Position numbers and translations under genes: made by a program. Below are positions 1-8,743 of a stretch of DNA of 61,004 nucleotides, one piece after another. The stretch spans positions 1 to 61,004 of the forward strand of contig CAMDWJ010000024.1 of the NCBI GenBank assembly GCA_945877815.1, given 5' to 3'. This DNA is from Caenispirillum bisanense (GTDB lineage: Bacteria; Pseudomonadota; Alphaproteobacteria; Rhodospirillales; UBA2165). The notes below the pieces were generated by a model that worked only from the letters and a program-made list of their open reading frames with translations, was not told the origin of the DNA and did not search any database. Within the stretch, counting starts at the first letter, position 1. The number at the start of each line of letters is the position of its first letter.

Positions 1-84
1 GCTCGCCGTGCCGCCCTGCGCAAGGACGATCTCCGCCTCGCGCAGCTTGCCGATAATCTCCTCAGGTCCGTGCTTTTTGCCCAT
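1..84 (-). CDS. IS3-family transposase OrfA, N-terminal fragment (cut by window edge)
   Basis: Twenty-eight codons are visible. The peptide begins MGKKHGPEEIIGKLREAE, the typical opening of IS3/IS407-type OrfA, the helix-turn-helix DNA-binding half of the transposase. An AAGGAGAG ribosome binding site at 91-98 supports the ATG at 84. The rest of the gene and OrfB should lie to the left of the window, so it is unknown whether the element is intact. Confidence 0.8.
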   Translation of the reverse strand, partial: MGKKHGPEEIIGKLREAEIVLAQGGTAS

Positions 85-148
85 TTTTTTCTCTCCTTCA
101 GCGTCCAATCTAAAATATCAGATGGACCACTCTGAAGGGGGCAGATCA
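1..148 (-). mobile_element. IS3-family insertion sequence (one end only)
   Basis: The window opens inside an insertion sequence. Reading leftwards from 148 the terminus is TGATCTGCCCCCTTCAGAG, a TG-starting end of the kind seen in IS3-family (IS407-like) elements. It is followed by a short leader and the start of a transposase OrfA gene at 84. The terminus falls exactly where the PhnD-like gene to the right stops resembling its family, so the element is inserted in that gene. The other end and any target duplication lie outside the window. Confidence 0.8.
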
Positions 149-780
149 AGATCGTCGCGGACGTTTTCAGGCATACTCTCGAACGTCCGTCGCACGCCAC
201 CGCCTGCGGGAAAAAGCCCCTTCTGGACGGCCAGATAAACTGAGTCGTGAGATTTCAAATAGGAAACCGAGTAATTGATTCCCGCTCGGTCGAGCTCCGC
301 GCGGGGAATGATCGTCGCCGCGAAAGCGGCGGGGGATGGAAAGGCGATCGTCGCTTGCTGCAGATCGGCCAAAGATCGAATACTGATCGAACGATGCGCG
401 ACCAGCAGTCCCGTCAGGCTAACGCTCTTTTCTCGGGCAAAGGCGTAATAGCCGGATTTCGCGTTAAAAATTACGTAATGATATGGGTTCATATACGCGA
501 AATCGAAGACACCTTTCGCGAGGCAAGCTTCGAAGGTCGGAATATCCTTGGTCGTTGCGAATTTGAGATCAACTCCAGCAACGCTGGCGACCTGCTTGAT
601 CACGGGCGCCCAGGAAGCGGGGAGCATCGCGGCCGACTGCTGCGGAACGATTGCAAAAGTATAGGAACGCTCCTCGCCTGCATGCGCTTGGCCGAAGGCC
701 AAAAGACCTGCTATTATGGTTAACTTCGCGCTAATGGCCCACTTAAGAATGAGTCGCAGGATATTCTTACGCACTGGCAC
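118..780 (-). pseudogene. PhnD-like periplasmic substrate-binding protein, 3' end removed by IS insertion
   Basis: The protein has a signal peptide ending near GQAHA and a PhnD/phosphonate-type binding fold, including the late motifs YLKSHDSVYLAVQKGLF and AGGGVRRTFE. After the Asp-Asp-Leu just past these motifs the frame runs into the IS3 terminus and ends after nine foreign residues at 118, so the C-terminal tail is missing. I place the start at GTG 780, preceded by GAGGACTTCC; an ATG at 852 would add residues before the signal peptide. The gene lies beside a response regulator, a setting in which PhnD-like proteins often act as sensor partners rather than transporters. No permease or ATPase is adjacent. 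The insertion probably inactivates it, although most of the fold is still encoded. Confidence 0.8.
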
Positions 781-875
781 GGAAGTCCTCGCCGTAGCTA
801 CGTGAGAGAGTAGTTTATCCTCGCTCGCTTTTCCATCCCCATATAGGGGCAATTTGTTCGCCAGTGAGACCGAGG

Positions 876-1892
876 ATGAGCAGGATCCTGTTTGTCGATG
901 ACGATCTACGGTTGCTTTCGGCCTTACGCCGAAGCTTCAATCGTTTACATCCCAGCTGGGATTGCGTGTTTGCAGTCAGTGCGGAGGAGGCTCTGGCTGT
1001 GCTCGGCGAGGGAGCGACGAACGTTCTCGTGACAGACATGTCCATGGGAGAGATGAACGGCCTGGAACTGGCTCGCCGCGTCCATCGCATCTATCCGGCA
1101 ATTCCAACGATTATACTGACGGGCACCGCGGCCCTCACAGATGCGGTCGAAGCGATCAATGAGGCCAAGGTTTTTCGGTTCTATACAAAGCCGTGCCCGA
1201 CGGAACGCCTTGCTGAGGGGATCGTAGATGCACTCTATATGGTCGAGGCCGCCGAAGCTCCTCCGAAAAAGCTCGAGGCACAGGTTAGCCCGGCCGCATT
1301 CAATTTGCTGCCACTCGGCATAGTCGTTGTCGATAAATATGCGAAAGTGGAATTCCTAAACGACCGGGCGGCTAAACTCATTGCGCAGAAGGACGGATTG
1401 CTTATCAACGCGAACGGAATTCTGCGGGCCGCGGGCGCCAATCTGACGAGTGCATTACACCAAGCGATTGCCAATGCCTGTATTTCTTGGAACGTCGGTG
1501 CGGAAGATGTAGCGCTGTCGTTATCGCGCACCTCAGATAAACGCGATCTGAGCGTGTTTGTCACGTCCTCCCGCTCGGGCGATACGGCATATCAGGAGCG
1601 GCAGGCCATGATTTTCGTGACCGACCCTGAACATCCGGTGGAACCCTCTGAGAAGGTACTGCGCGAGATGTTCGATTTGACGCACGCCGAGGCTCGGCTT
1701 GTCAGGGCACTCATGCGGGAAAGCGAACTTAAAGATGCAGCAGAAGCGGCAAATATCACGCTTCAGACCGCCCGCTCTTATTTGAAGCGCATTTTCGAGA
1801 AAACAGGCACGAGTCGTCAGGCACAACTTGTAAAGCTCGTATTGACGTCGCCGGCGATGCTTAAAACGAACGCCGAGCGGCCTTGCTCTTGA
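876..1892 (+). CDS. Response regulator with receiver, PAS-like and LuxR-type HTH regions
   Basis: The 338-residue protein has a receiver domain at residues 3-120 with the acidic cluster DDD at 8-10, phosphoacceptor Asp54, Thr82 and Lys105. A middle region (about 140-240, beginning LPLGIVVVDKYAKVEFLNDR) resembles a PAS fold. The C-terminus (about 265-330) contains LTHAEARLVRALM and a LuxR-like helix-turn-helix. It is therefore a DNA-binding transcription regulator. ATG 876 is chosen because it puts the receiver at the extreme N-terminus; an in-frame GTG at 864 adds four residues. The likely kinase partner is at 2645-4933. Targets are unknown; the divergent PhnD-like gene is an obvious candidate. 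Confidence 0.8.
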   Translation: MSRILFVDDDLRLLSALRRSFNRLHPSWDCVFAVSAEEALAVLGEGATNVLVTDMSMGEMNGLELARRVHRIYPAIPTIILTGTAALTDAVEAINEAKVFRFYTKPCPTERLAEGIVDALYMVEAAEAPPKKLEAQVSPAAFNLLPLGIVVVDKYAKVEFLNDRAAKLIAQKDGLLINANGILRAAGANLTSALHQAIANACISWNVGAEDVALSLSRTSDKRDLSVFVTSSRSGDTAYQERQAMIFVTDPEHPVEPSEKVLREMFDLTHAEARLVRALMRESELKDAAEAANITLQTARSYLKRIFEKTGTSRQAQLVKLVLTSPAMLKTNAERPCS

Positions 1893-1896
1893 GAAT

Positions 1897-2490
1897 TTAT
1901 CGGTCTCGCAGATCGTCCAGGACGGATAAATCGAGTTTATCGTCAAGAATGCCGAACGTATCGAAACTTACGTCCAAAGGCAGCGACGCGCGAAGATAGT
2001 CGGGTAAATCCGAAAAGTTGACCAACCCCGACGCCAGCCCGCGCCGCAGTAGAAGTTCGAGACCTTCGACGACGCGCTCCTCGGACAATTTTCGGCGTAC
2101 GGTGACCAGATTTTCCCTCTGGACAATCGCCGAGCGGATTCGCCGCACGAGTTCATCCCGACTACACGGCTTGTTCATCACGAAATCCTTCGATGGCACA
2201 AGCGCTCGGACTGCGCCCTCATCCATTTGCCCGGAGAGAACCATCGGAACGGTCGATTCGAATTCATTCTTCACAAGTCGTAAGAAATCGTAACCCGACA
2301 TTCCGGGCATGCGAATGTCGGTAACAACGATGTCGGTCTGGGATTGTCGCATCGCTTTGAGCGCGCTGTCTCCGGTTTCGAAAAAATCCATGTCCCACTC
2401 AGCTCGCAATCCTTGGAGCTCCCTACGCAGCGCGCTGAGAACGTTACGGTCGTCATCAACAAAGACGATCCTTCGTTTCTGAGATTGCAT
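1897..2490 (-). CDS. Response regulator with receiver and a short uncharacterised C-terminal region
   Basis: This 197-residue protein has a receiver domain (residues 7-125) with DDD at 12-14, phosphoacceptor Asp58 in VVTDIRMPGM and Lys107. Residues 130-197 form a short tail with no DNA-binding or catalytic motif that I recognise, so the output is unknown. ATG 2490 is preceded by GGGAGA four bases upstream; an upstream in-frame ATG at 2559 lacks a ribosome binding site. It ends 5 bases from the preceding convergent regulator and is divergent from the histidine kinase, sharing a 154-base promoter region with it. Confidence 0.8.
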   Translation of the reverse strand: MQSQKRRIVFVDDDRNVLSALRRELQGLRAEWDMDFFETGDSALKAMRQSQTDIVVTDIRMPGMSGYDFLRLVKNEFESTVPMVLSGQMDEGAVRALVPSKDFVMNKPCSRDELVRRIRSAIVQRENLVTVRRKLSEERVVEGLELLLRRGLASGLVNFSDLPDYLRASLPLDVSFDTFGILDDKLDLSVLDDLRDR

Positions 2491-2644
2491 GATTTCTCCC
2501 GAAGAGCAGTATCGGAGGTGGGCGATCGCGCTGGCCATTCTTGCAGACAATTTTAACAAGACTACTTTTGGCCGGGTACCCCCGTTTGAGGGTTCCAGTC
2601 AGATAACGCAGGCGTCAATCTGTAGCCACTTCAATATTAGCGAA

Positions 2645-4933
2645 ATGACAATGATTTTTTCCCTACGACGACTATTCACGCCGCGAGCCGGGATCACCCT
2701 GGCGTTACTCTTGGCGCCATCGGCGTTGGCATTTCTGGTGTTCAGTTTGGAGCGTCATTATGCTGAAACCCGGTTTCGCGAACTTGCCGAACAACGGATC
2801 TTATCGATCCGGTCGTACCTCGGTATCGCCGAAAGCAGTGTTAATTTAATCGCAGCCCACTTTGCGGTTTCCGATACATCTGCGGCAAGCCGGAACGGTT
2901 TCCTTCAACTGGTATCGGGGAATCTAAAAGCTCACCCTGTCGCTCAGGCCTATTCCTTCAATCCCCTCGTAAGTAGAGAAGATTTGAAGGAACACGAAAT
3001 CCGGACGCGCCTCAATGGGCACAGCGACTATGTCGTGGTGGAGAAGGATGAAAACGGGAAATCCCGCCCGGTTTCGCCACGGGCCACTTACGTTCCGATC
3101 CAATACATTGAGCCGCACTCCGAATTGGCGCTCGGCTTCGATCTAGCATCCGATGCGACGCGACAAGTTGCGCTCCGAAAGGCCCACGAAACGAGAGCGA
3201 CGCAAGTTACCAGTCGGATCAAACTCGTTCAGCATGACAGGAACCCATACGGCGTCCTCCTGCTCGCGCCCGTTTTTGACGCAACCGGACAATCGGGGGA
3301 CATCGCGAAAGGCGCCCTCAAAGGCTACGTCTCTGGAGTCATACACATAAACTCCTGGATGAATTCAACGAATATCGCCGGTTACGATCAAGTTACACAT
3401 AACACTACGACCGACTCTGCCGGCTACGATCGACTTACGCAGCCGCTTGTGGAAATTCGTTTGATCGACGCGTCCGCCCCAGAAGGCGAGCAGTCACTCT
3501 ATCCCGCCATCGACGAGACGCGTGCCGAGCACAAGTTAAGCCGGTTCCGGATTACGGAGACATTCTCATTCGGCGGTCGTGACTGGAAAATCGTCGCTCA
3601 TAGCTCCGACACATTCAATGCCTCGAGCATCCCCCTCGCATCGACCATAACGTTGCTCTTGGGTCTGCTCGCATCCGGAATACTGTTGTATTATCTGAAA
3701 AACCGAATCGAGCAAGCCGAAGAAGTCACTCGGTACGCTCTGACCACAATGCGGGCTAACGAGCGACTGACCGAAGCCCAACGTATTGCGCGTCTGGCAA
3801 CCCTAGAGTTCGACCTCGACCAGGAAATAATGGACCTCGGAGAAGGTGTGGAAGTCATGTTGGGTTTAGTGCCTGGCAACGCGGCCACTCTGCGCGAATT
3901 ATTAATGAATGTGGATCGCAACGACCGTTTGGACTTTGTAGATCTGTTGTATTCCGCGAGCGAAGCGCCCCAAACCATGGATATCAAGATTTCTTCTAGC
4001 GAAACGGACCGTATGTTAGAGTTAATCGTTAGCCGCGTCGGGAATAGCCGCCAAGCGCGAGTCATCATGCAAGACATCACACAACGCAAAATCGAAGAAC
4101 GCGATCGAAGCGAGATGATCGACCGTGTTTCGGAAGCGGAACGTCTGTCGGCGCTTGGCACCATGGCAGGTGGTATCGCGCATGAAATCAACACCCCCGT
4201 GCAGTATATCGGTGACAATCTAAGGTTTATCAAAGATCAGGTCGAGGGGCTCCTCGTGATCGCGGAACGAGCCGATCGCAGCGGCGTAGCAGATGGCTCC
4301 CCGGCTGGGAGCAAGATCAATCATTTCGATCTCGAGTTTGCTCGTGAGGAAACTCCCTCGGCAATTAATCAGGCCTTGGAAGGCATCGATCAGGTCGCTC
4401 GCATCGCAAGGGCGATTAAGGAATACTCTCATCCGACCGGCGACAATTTTTCTATTACTGACTTGAATCACGCGATCGAAACTGCCGTTACGATCACGCG
4501 GAACCAGTGGAAGTACGCTACTGAATTGCAGCTGGATCTCGAACCCAATCTCCCCCACATCAGTGCCGTCAAAGGAGAGGTAAACCAAATTCTCGTAAAT
4601 TTGATCGTGAACGCGTCCCAAGCAATCGCAGAAATGGGCGAGAATTCGTTGGGTCACATTTTGGTTTCCACCCGTCGAATTGATAATGAAGTTTCAATTA
4701 CGGTTCGCGACAATGGTCCCGGAATCTCGCCAGCGAATCTCAAGAAGATATTCGACTTGTTCTTTACCACAAAGCCCCCCGGAATGGGCACGGGGCAAGG
4801 GTTAGCGCTTGTGAAGTCCATTGCTCGTCGTCATGGCGGCGAAATCTCCGTCGAGTCGGAATTAGGCAAGGGCACGTCCTTCGTCTTACGCTTGCCGATT
4901 GAACAAACCGCGCACAAAAGATCCGATAGTTAA
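2645..4933 (+). CDS. CHASE-domain sensor histidine kinase
   Basis: The 762-residue inner-membrane kinase has a transmembrane helix at about 15-37, a periplasmic CHASE-like sensor domain to about 325, a second helix at about 330-352 and a PAS-like region at about 385-490. The dimerisation/phosphoacceptor segment reads MAGGIAHEINTPVQYIGDN, with His513. The ATPase domain has the N box (NQILVNLIVNASQAI), DNGPGIS and GTGQGLAL. ATG 2645 places the first helix near the N-terminus; upstream in-frame codons back to 2489 would overlap the divergent regulator's start. It probably phosphorylates one or both neighbouring regulators. CHASE domains bind small extracellular ligands; this ligand is unknown. 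Confidence 0.85.
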   Translation: MTMIFSLRRLFTPRAGITLALLLAPSALAFLVFSLERHYAETRFRELAEQRILSIRSYLGIAESSVNLIAAHFAVSDTSAASRNGFLQLVSGNLKAHPVAQAYSFNPLVSREDLKEHEIRTRLNGHSDYVVVEKDENGKSRPVSPRATYVPIQYIEPHSELALGFDLASDATRQVALRKAHETRATQVTSRIKLVQHDRNPYGVLLLAPVFDATGQSGDIAKGALKGYVSGVIHINSWMNSTNIAGYDQVTHNTTTDSAGYDRLTQPLVEIRLIDASAPEGEQSLYPAIDETRAEHKLSRFRITETFSFGGRDWKIVAHSSDTFNASSIPLASTITLLLGLLASGILLYYLKNRIEQAEEVTRYALTTMRANERLTEAQRIARLATLEFDLDQEIMDLGEGVEVMLGLVPGNAATLRELLMNVDRNDRLDFVDLLYSASEAPQTMDIKISSSETDRMLELIVSRVGNSRQARVIMQDITQRKIEERDRSEMIDRVSEAERLSALGTMAGGIAHEINTPVQYIGDNLRFIKDQVEGLLVIAERADRSGVADGSPAGSKINHFDLEFAREETPSAINQALEGIDQVARIARAIKEYSHPTGDNFSITDLNHAIETAVTITRNQWKYATELQLDLEPNLPHISAVKGEVNQILVNLIVNASQAIAEMGENSLGHILVSTRRIDNEVSITVRDNGPGISPANLKKIFDLFFTTKPPGMGTGQGLALVKSIARRHGGEISVESELGKGTSFVLRLPIEQTAHKRSDS

Positions 4934-5423
4934 GGCGTTTGTAACCAAGGCCTATTCGCGACCGCCAGATTGAGCTACTCCCCAGTTGCTGGACTGTTTC
5001 GGTGATAAATTAAGCTACAGTCCTGGCCTGCCGATCGGGTTTCATTTCACGCTCGTTACGCCACCATGGCTGTCGGATGGAGGTCCGGGCGCAAGCCCGG
5101 TCCGTTGAATCAATTCTTCAGTCTTGAACACGATACCAGGTGTCGTTCCAACGAAGAGAAGCTCGTCCGGAGGTACCGGGGACCCCCTTTATTTCGTTTA
5201 CTAGTGACCCCTACAGGGCGTTGGCGGCGTAGAATTGATTTCCGCTCGATAAGCCGAATTATTTGGCGTGAAAACATGGCGCCGAACCATTAAAATTGCC
5301 GAGAATGAGGTTGGTTGGATCGACGAAAATGGACATACCTGCTGTTCTCCGTCAGCACCAACCCGATTAGAATGTGTCTGCGTGCGCGCCACGCAGCAAA
5401 ATAGAAGAGCGAAAAATTAAGAA
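4934..5423. other. Non-coding gap between kinase and hspQ
   Basis: I see no convincing gene here. A compact hairpin with CCGGGC/GCCCGG arms and a GCAA tetraloop lies at 5085-5100, without a T-run. A 50-codon GTG-started frame at 5268-5420 ends just before hspQ but resembles nothing I know. The right part presumably holds the hspQ promoter. Confidence 0.5.
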
Positions 5424-5762
5424 ATGTTGATAAGAACAGCGAAGTTCTGCGTCGGCCAAATCGTCCGACATCGAAAACATCCGTTTCGCGGCGTTATTTT
5501 TGATGCTGATCCGATATTTAACAATTCAGAAGAATGGATGAATTCCATTCCAGAAGGTGGTCGGCCGTCGAGAGATCAGCCGTATTACCATCTATTCGCA
5601 GAAAATTCTGAGACCTCTTACATCGCGTATGTTTCCGAACAGAACCTGCTGCTGGATGAATCTGCCGAGCCAGTATCACACCCGGCGATCAGCCATTTCT
5701 TTTTCGAAAAAATGAAAAATGGTCAGTATATGCGCCGGAACCAAGCGAAGTGTTTGATATAG
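5424..5762 (+). CDS. hspQ: HspQ/YccV-like hemimethylated-DNA-binding family protein
   Basis: The 112-residue protein matches the small HspQ (YccV) family over most of its length: FCVGQIVRHRKHPFRGVIFD, then QPYYHLFAEN and YIAYVSEQNL. In Escherichia coli HspQ is a heat-inducible protein that influences Lon proteolysis and dnaA expression; the same role here is inference. AGAAGAG lies about 12 bases before the ATG. The gene stands alone between two non-coding gaps, and a plausible terminator follows at 5833-5876. Confidence 0.85.
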   Translation: MLIRTAKFCVGQIVRHRKHPFRGVIFDADPIFNNSEEWMNSIPEGGRPSRDQPYYHLFAENSETSYIAYVSEQNLLLDESAEPVSHPAISHFFFEKMKNGQYMRRNQAKCLI

Positions 5763-6114
5763 GCGCGCAGCGACGACCAAAACACATGCCGTCACCACCG
5801 CAGCGAATTAGTATTGTTATATCCCCCTAGCCCTGCCCCGTTCTTGTATGATGCGATATTTGACTCTCTGGGGCAGATTTTCTTTTAGAGTTGGACGACG
5901 GAAAATTTGCGTACGCAAACAAAAGGCTTTGTCTGTCTGGCAGCATGAGAGCGAAACCACCGACGCAATGTCCAGCTTAAGAAAGCTTGGCTCAGATTGG
6001 TGGGTAACTTAGCGAAGGATCCGCCTCGTTTGTGGTTGATGTTAGGCAGTTAAATACTTAGCCACCTACCGACGAACTCAACGAAAAGCCGACTTTCTCA
6101 CGCCCCTCCCTGCG
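5763..6114. other. Non-coding gap before the helicase gene, with a 14-bp palindrome
   Basis: No gene was found. The gap holds the possible hspQ terminator and a perfect palindrome, TTTGCGTACGCAAA, at 5906-5919. The palindrome is about 200 bases before the helicase start and could be an operator. Confidence 0.5.
5833..5876 (+). terminator. Possible rho-independent terminator of hspQ
   Basis: CTGCCCC at 5833-5839 pairs with GGGGCAG at 5870-5876, and a T-rich stretch (ATTTTCTTTT) follows. The 30-base loop is long, so this is only a plausible terminator. It lies 70 bases after the hspQ stop codon. Confidence 0.45.
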
Positions 6115-7998
6115 GTGGCGAGCCATTTGGACTTTCAGTACAGGCACTCAATGCTTCTTAGAATTTGGCAGCAAAAAATCATCGACAACTTCCCGTCGAT
6201 TGTTAGCCGGCACCGTCGATTTATCTTAAAAGCGCCAACCGGTGCCGGGAAGACCGTGCTTGCGAGCGAGATCGTCGAACGCTTCTACAAGGGCAAGAAG
6301 ATTATTGTGCTTTGCCACAGGTTGGTGCTGTTGGAGCAACTCGAGAAGGCTCTTGGCGAAAAACATGCCGTCCACAAGTTGTCGGTGTCCGACTTGGGAC
6401 CAGCTTTCGAGGGTTATGACATTTTGCTCTCGACCAGTATGCGGGCAAAGGCCGTGTTGGCTGATGCAATTCCCAAGGCCGACCTTATTATCGTAGATGA
6501 GGCACATCGCGTTTCGCCAAACGGCACCGGCTACAAGCGGATCATCGATGATTTCAACGAACACGGCAAAGCGGAGGCTCAGTTCATAGGCCTGACGGCA
6601 ACTCCCGAACGCCGCACGGGCGATCAGCGTGACCAGCTCAGCCTAGCCTTCGACGCCATTATCGATTGTGCGAATATCGAAAACTTGATCGAAGAAGGCG
6701 TTCTGGTGCAGCCGGTCTATCGCCCATATTTCGTGCACGATCTAGATTTGGACCACATTGATATCAGTTCGGGCGATTTTCCAGTCGCACAACTGGCCCC
6801 CGCAATCATCAAATCATCGATGATCGATTATGCCATCCGGAGCTATATCGTTGAGCGTCTGAAATTTCAGACGAAACCCGTCTCCGCCTGGTTTTGTGCC
6901 GATATCAGCGTTGCGCAGGCAACCCTGCATGCCATCCAGGAGGCCGGCATCGGCGCGGCAATCGTCACCGCGGGGACGCCCCTCAGGGAGCGGATGAAGC
7001 TGCTTGCGGATCACGAGCGCGGCGGCATCGAGGCGATGGTGTCTGTCGGCGTTCTCGCTGAAGGCTGGGACAATCCTCAGTGCAATATCATTGTCCATCT
7101 ACGCCCCACCCTATCAAAGGTGTTGTGGGGTCAATCGGTGGGACGAGGACTGCGCTCGGCATCGGGCAAAGAAAAATGCATCGTCATAGATGTCAGCTCT
7201 AACTGGAGCACATTCGGGCCGGTGGAAAAACTCGAATGGAGCCTATGGAGTCACCGGCGTTCCTACATGCAATTTATGAACCGGTTGAACTGGATCGGCG
7301 AACAGCAAGGCGGCGACGATGACGGCGATATTTATTTGCTGTGCGAGAACCAATTGCCAAACAAAGCTCGCTGTTCACATATCTATAAAAAGAGCACCTA
7401 TAAAGATGATACATGTCCTGTCTGCGGCACCTATGCCGCTAAGGATATCTACAAGGAACGAAAACGCGACAGTTCATTGAACGAAAACGGGCTACATCGT
7501 CTATTCTTCGACAGAGTGCCGAAGGTTTATAGCGAAATGAACGTGTCGATCTGGAAAAACCTTGGCAGCTCCGCATGGAAATCGGCAACTGAAAAAGAGC
7601 AAGTGTTTCTTGCTTTCTGCATGGCATTTGCCGAAGTTTCGGGTGAACCAACGCAATCAGAATCTGATTACTGGAACGCAGCCCTTGCGGCCGAAACGCG
7701 CATACGGGCCTATCTTACCGAAAAGAAATTCCGCATCGTGAAACGGGATTTTTTCGACCTTTCTCTCCTTGCCGACGGTATGCTGGCCGGCAAAGAAGTT
7801 CGGACACTGCAGTCCCATTTCGGAATTTCACTCTGCGGCCCAGTATTCCAGACCCATACGCGCGCCGAAAGCGAACGCAAATACCAGAAGGCGATCAAGG
7901 TCGCCGAACGGCTCGCGATGATCGGCTGCTCTGCCCAGGATAATCTACCATACTTCAATGCGACCGATCATTTAGCCGCGCAAGCGATGAAACACTAA
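6115..7998 (+). CDS. RadD-like superfamily 2 DEAH helicase
   Basis: The 627-residue protein is an SF2 ATPase. Walker A is APTGAGKT (residues 40-47), the DEAH box is VDEAH (127-131), motif III is GLTATPER (159-166), and the helicase C-terminal domain ends with the arginine-finger motif GQSVGRGLRS. A four-cysteine zinc-binding segment (CENQLPNKARC then CPVCG) lies near residues 410-440, as in RadD/YejH, which acts in double-strand-break repair. The C-terminal 180 residues are not a domain that I recognise. The start is uncertain: GTG 6115 has no clear ribosome binding site, and ATG 6151 is an alternative. It stands alone in an A/T-rich stretch, so a defence or phage-derived origin cannot be excluded. 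Confidence 0.75.
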   Translation: MASHLDFQYRHSMLLRIWQQKIIDNFPSIVSRHRRFILKAPTGAGKTVLASEIVERFYKGKKIIVLCHRLVLLEQLEKALGEKHAVHKLSVSDLGPAFEGYDILLSTSMRAKAVLADAIPKADLIIVDEAHRVSPNGTGYKRIIDDFNEHGKAEAQFIGLTATPERRTGDQRDQLSLAFDAIIDCANIENLIEEGVLVQPVYRPYFVHDLDLDHIDISSGDFPVAQLAPAIIKSSMIDYAIRSYIVERLKFQTKPVSAWFCADISVAQATLHAIQEAGIGAAIVTAGTPLRERMKLLADHERGGIEAMVSVGVLAEGWDNPQCNIIVHLRPTLSKVLWGQSVGRGLRSASGKEKCIVIDVSSNWSTFGPVEKLEWSLWSHRRSYMQFMNRLNWIGEQQGGDDDGDIYLLCENQLPNKARCSHIYKKSTYKDDTCPVCGTYAAKDIYKERKRDSSLNENGLHRLFFDRVPKVYSEMNVSIWKNLGSSAWKSATEKEQVFLAFCMAFAEVSGEPTQSESDYWNAALAAETRIRAYLTEKKFRIVKRDFFDLSLLADGMLAGKEVRTLQSHFGISLCGPVFQTHTRAESERKYQKAIKVAERLAMIGCSAQDNLPYFNATDHLAAQAMKH

Positions 7999-8431
7999 CA
8001 CTTGGTTTCGTCTTCATTCTCCGCGTTATGCTACGGAGGCATGGCGCGGCCCAGTTGCCCGCAACAGCGTGGCAACCTCGTCTGCAAAGGAGAGGAAGAT
8101 GAATTCTATACACGCGATCGCATTCACTGCTCCCGCGACGTTCTATGAAGTGAAGTGCTTGTGTTTCTTGGTCCATCTCCAGCGTTAGCTTTCAGCTGGT
8201 GTTACCCTGATCGTTTCACTGCAAACATATCCCGTCCGCCCGAAACCCTCGCAAGATTTAGCAGATATTGCGTACCGCTGTTTAAACGACAGGGCTTCTT
8301 TCGCGCACGTAGGCGTGAAAGTCTTAAAAATTACGAGCCTCTCATCGCCGGCATGAATCTGTCTGCGGCGGACACCGGACGTTTCTGTTGACGTTCTGGA
8401 AAGGCGACGACTAAATGAAAGTAGCCCGTCA
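7999..8431. other. Gap between helicase and fliN-like gene
   Basis: No recognisable gene is present. A 29-codon reading frame with a strong ribosome binding site is listed separately at 8099-8188. A weak GCCC/GGGC hairpin just right of 8420 could terminate the fliN-like gene. Confidence 0.45.
8099..8188 (+). CDS. Possible 29-residue small protein
   Basis: An ATG at 8099 is preceded by AAAGGAGAGGA, one of the strongest Shine-Dalgarno matches in this stretch. It opens a frame of 29 codons ending at TAG 8188. The peptide begins MNSIHAIAFTAPATFYE and resembles nothing I recognise. It may be a small protein, a leader peptide or chance. Confidence 0.25.
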   Translation: MNSIHAIAFTAPATFYEVKCLCFLVHLQR

Positions 8432-8743
8432 CTATGGGCGATGAGAAATAAGACTTTTCGTAATCTCGGTTATCTGAACGGCGAGTTTATCCTCGACTGT
8501 AACCACATCGCCGTATGCAATCAGACGACCTTCGGCCCGCAGTTGGACGGGATCGTTGATCTTATGGTCTAGCTCGACTACGGCACCTCGACCTAATTGC
8601 AGTATCTGCGAAATCTTGAGTTCGGCTGTGCCGAGCACAGCAACGATCTCAACAGTGACGGCCATGATCACGCCGCTCTTCGATTCGCTCGCCTCAAGAA
8701 AGGCCGCCCCGAGGGTCTGACCCAGTGTTTCGTTATCCGCCAT
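8432..8743 (-). CDS. Orphan FliN/SpoA-domain protein
   Basis: The 103-residue protein carries a SpoA/FliN domain over about residues 25-95, with VEIVAVLGTAELKISQILQL, then GRGAVVELD and GRLIAYGDVV, the standard C-terminal fold of flagellar motor switch protein FliN. FliN forms part of the C-ring that binds CheY-P and sets rotor direction. No other flagellar or secretion gene lies in the window, so this is an isolated copy: a displaced fliN, a second paralogue, or a remnant of a larger cluster. Length is normal for a short FliN. GTG or other upstream starts would run into non-coding sequence; ATG 8743 is the simplest start. Confidence 0.75.
   Translation of the reverse strand: MADNETLGQTLGAAFLEASESKSGVIMAVTVEIVAVLGTAELKISQILQLGRGAVVELDHKINDPVQLRAEGRLIAYGDVVTVEDKLAVQITEITKSLISHRP

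Noticed and set aside
5268-5420. A 50-codon GTG-started frame ending just before hspQ
   Set aside because: It has no ribosome binding site and no recognisable pattern; the stretch more likely holds the hspQ promoter.
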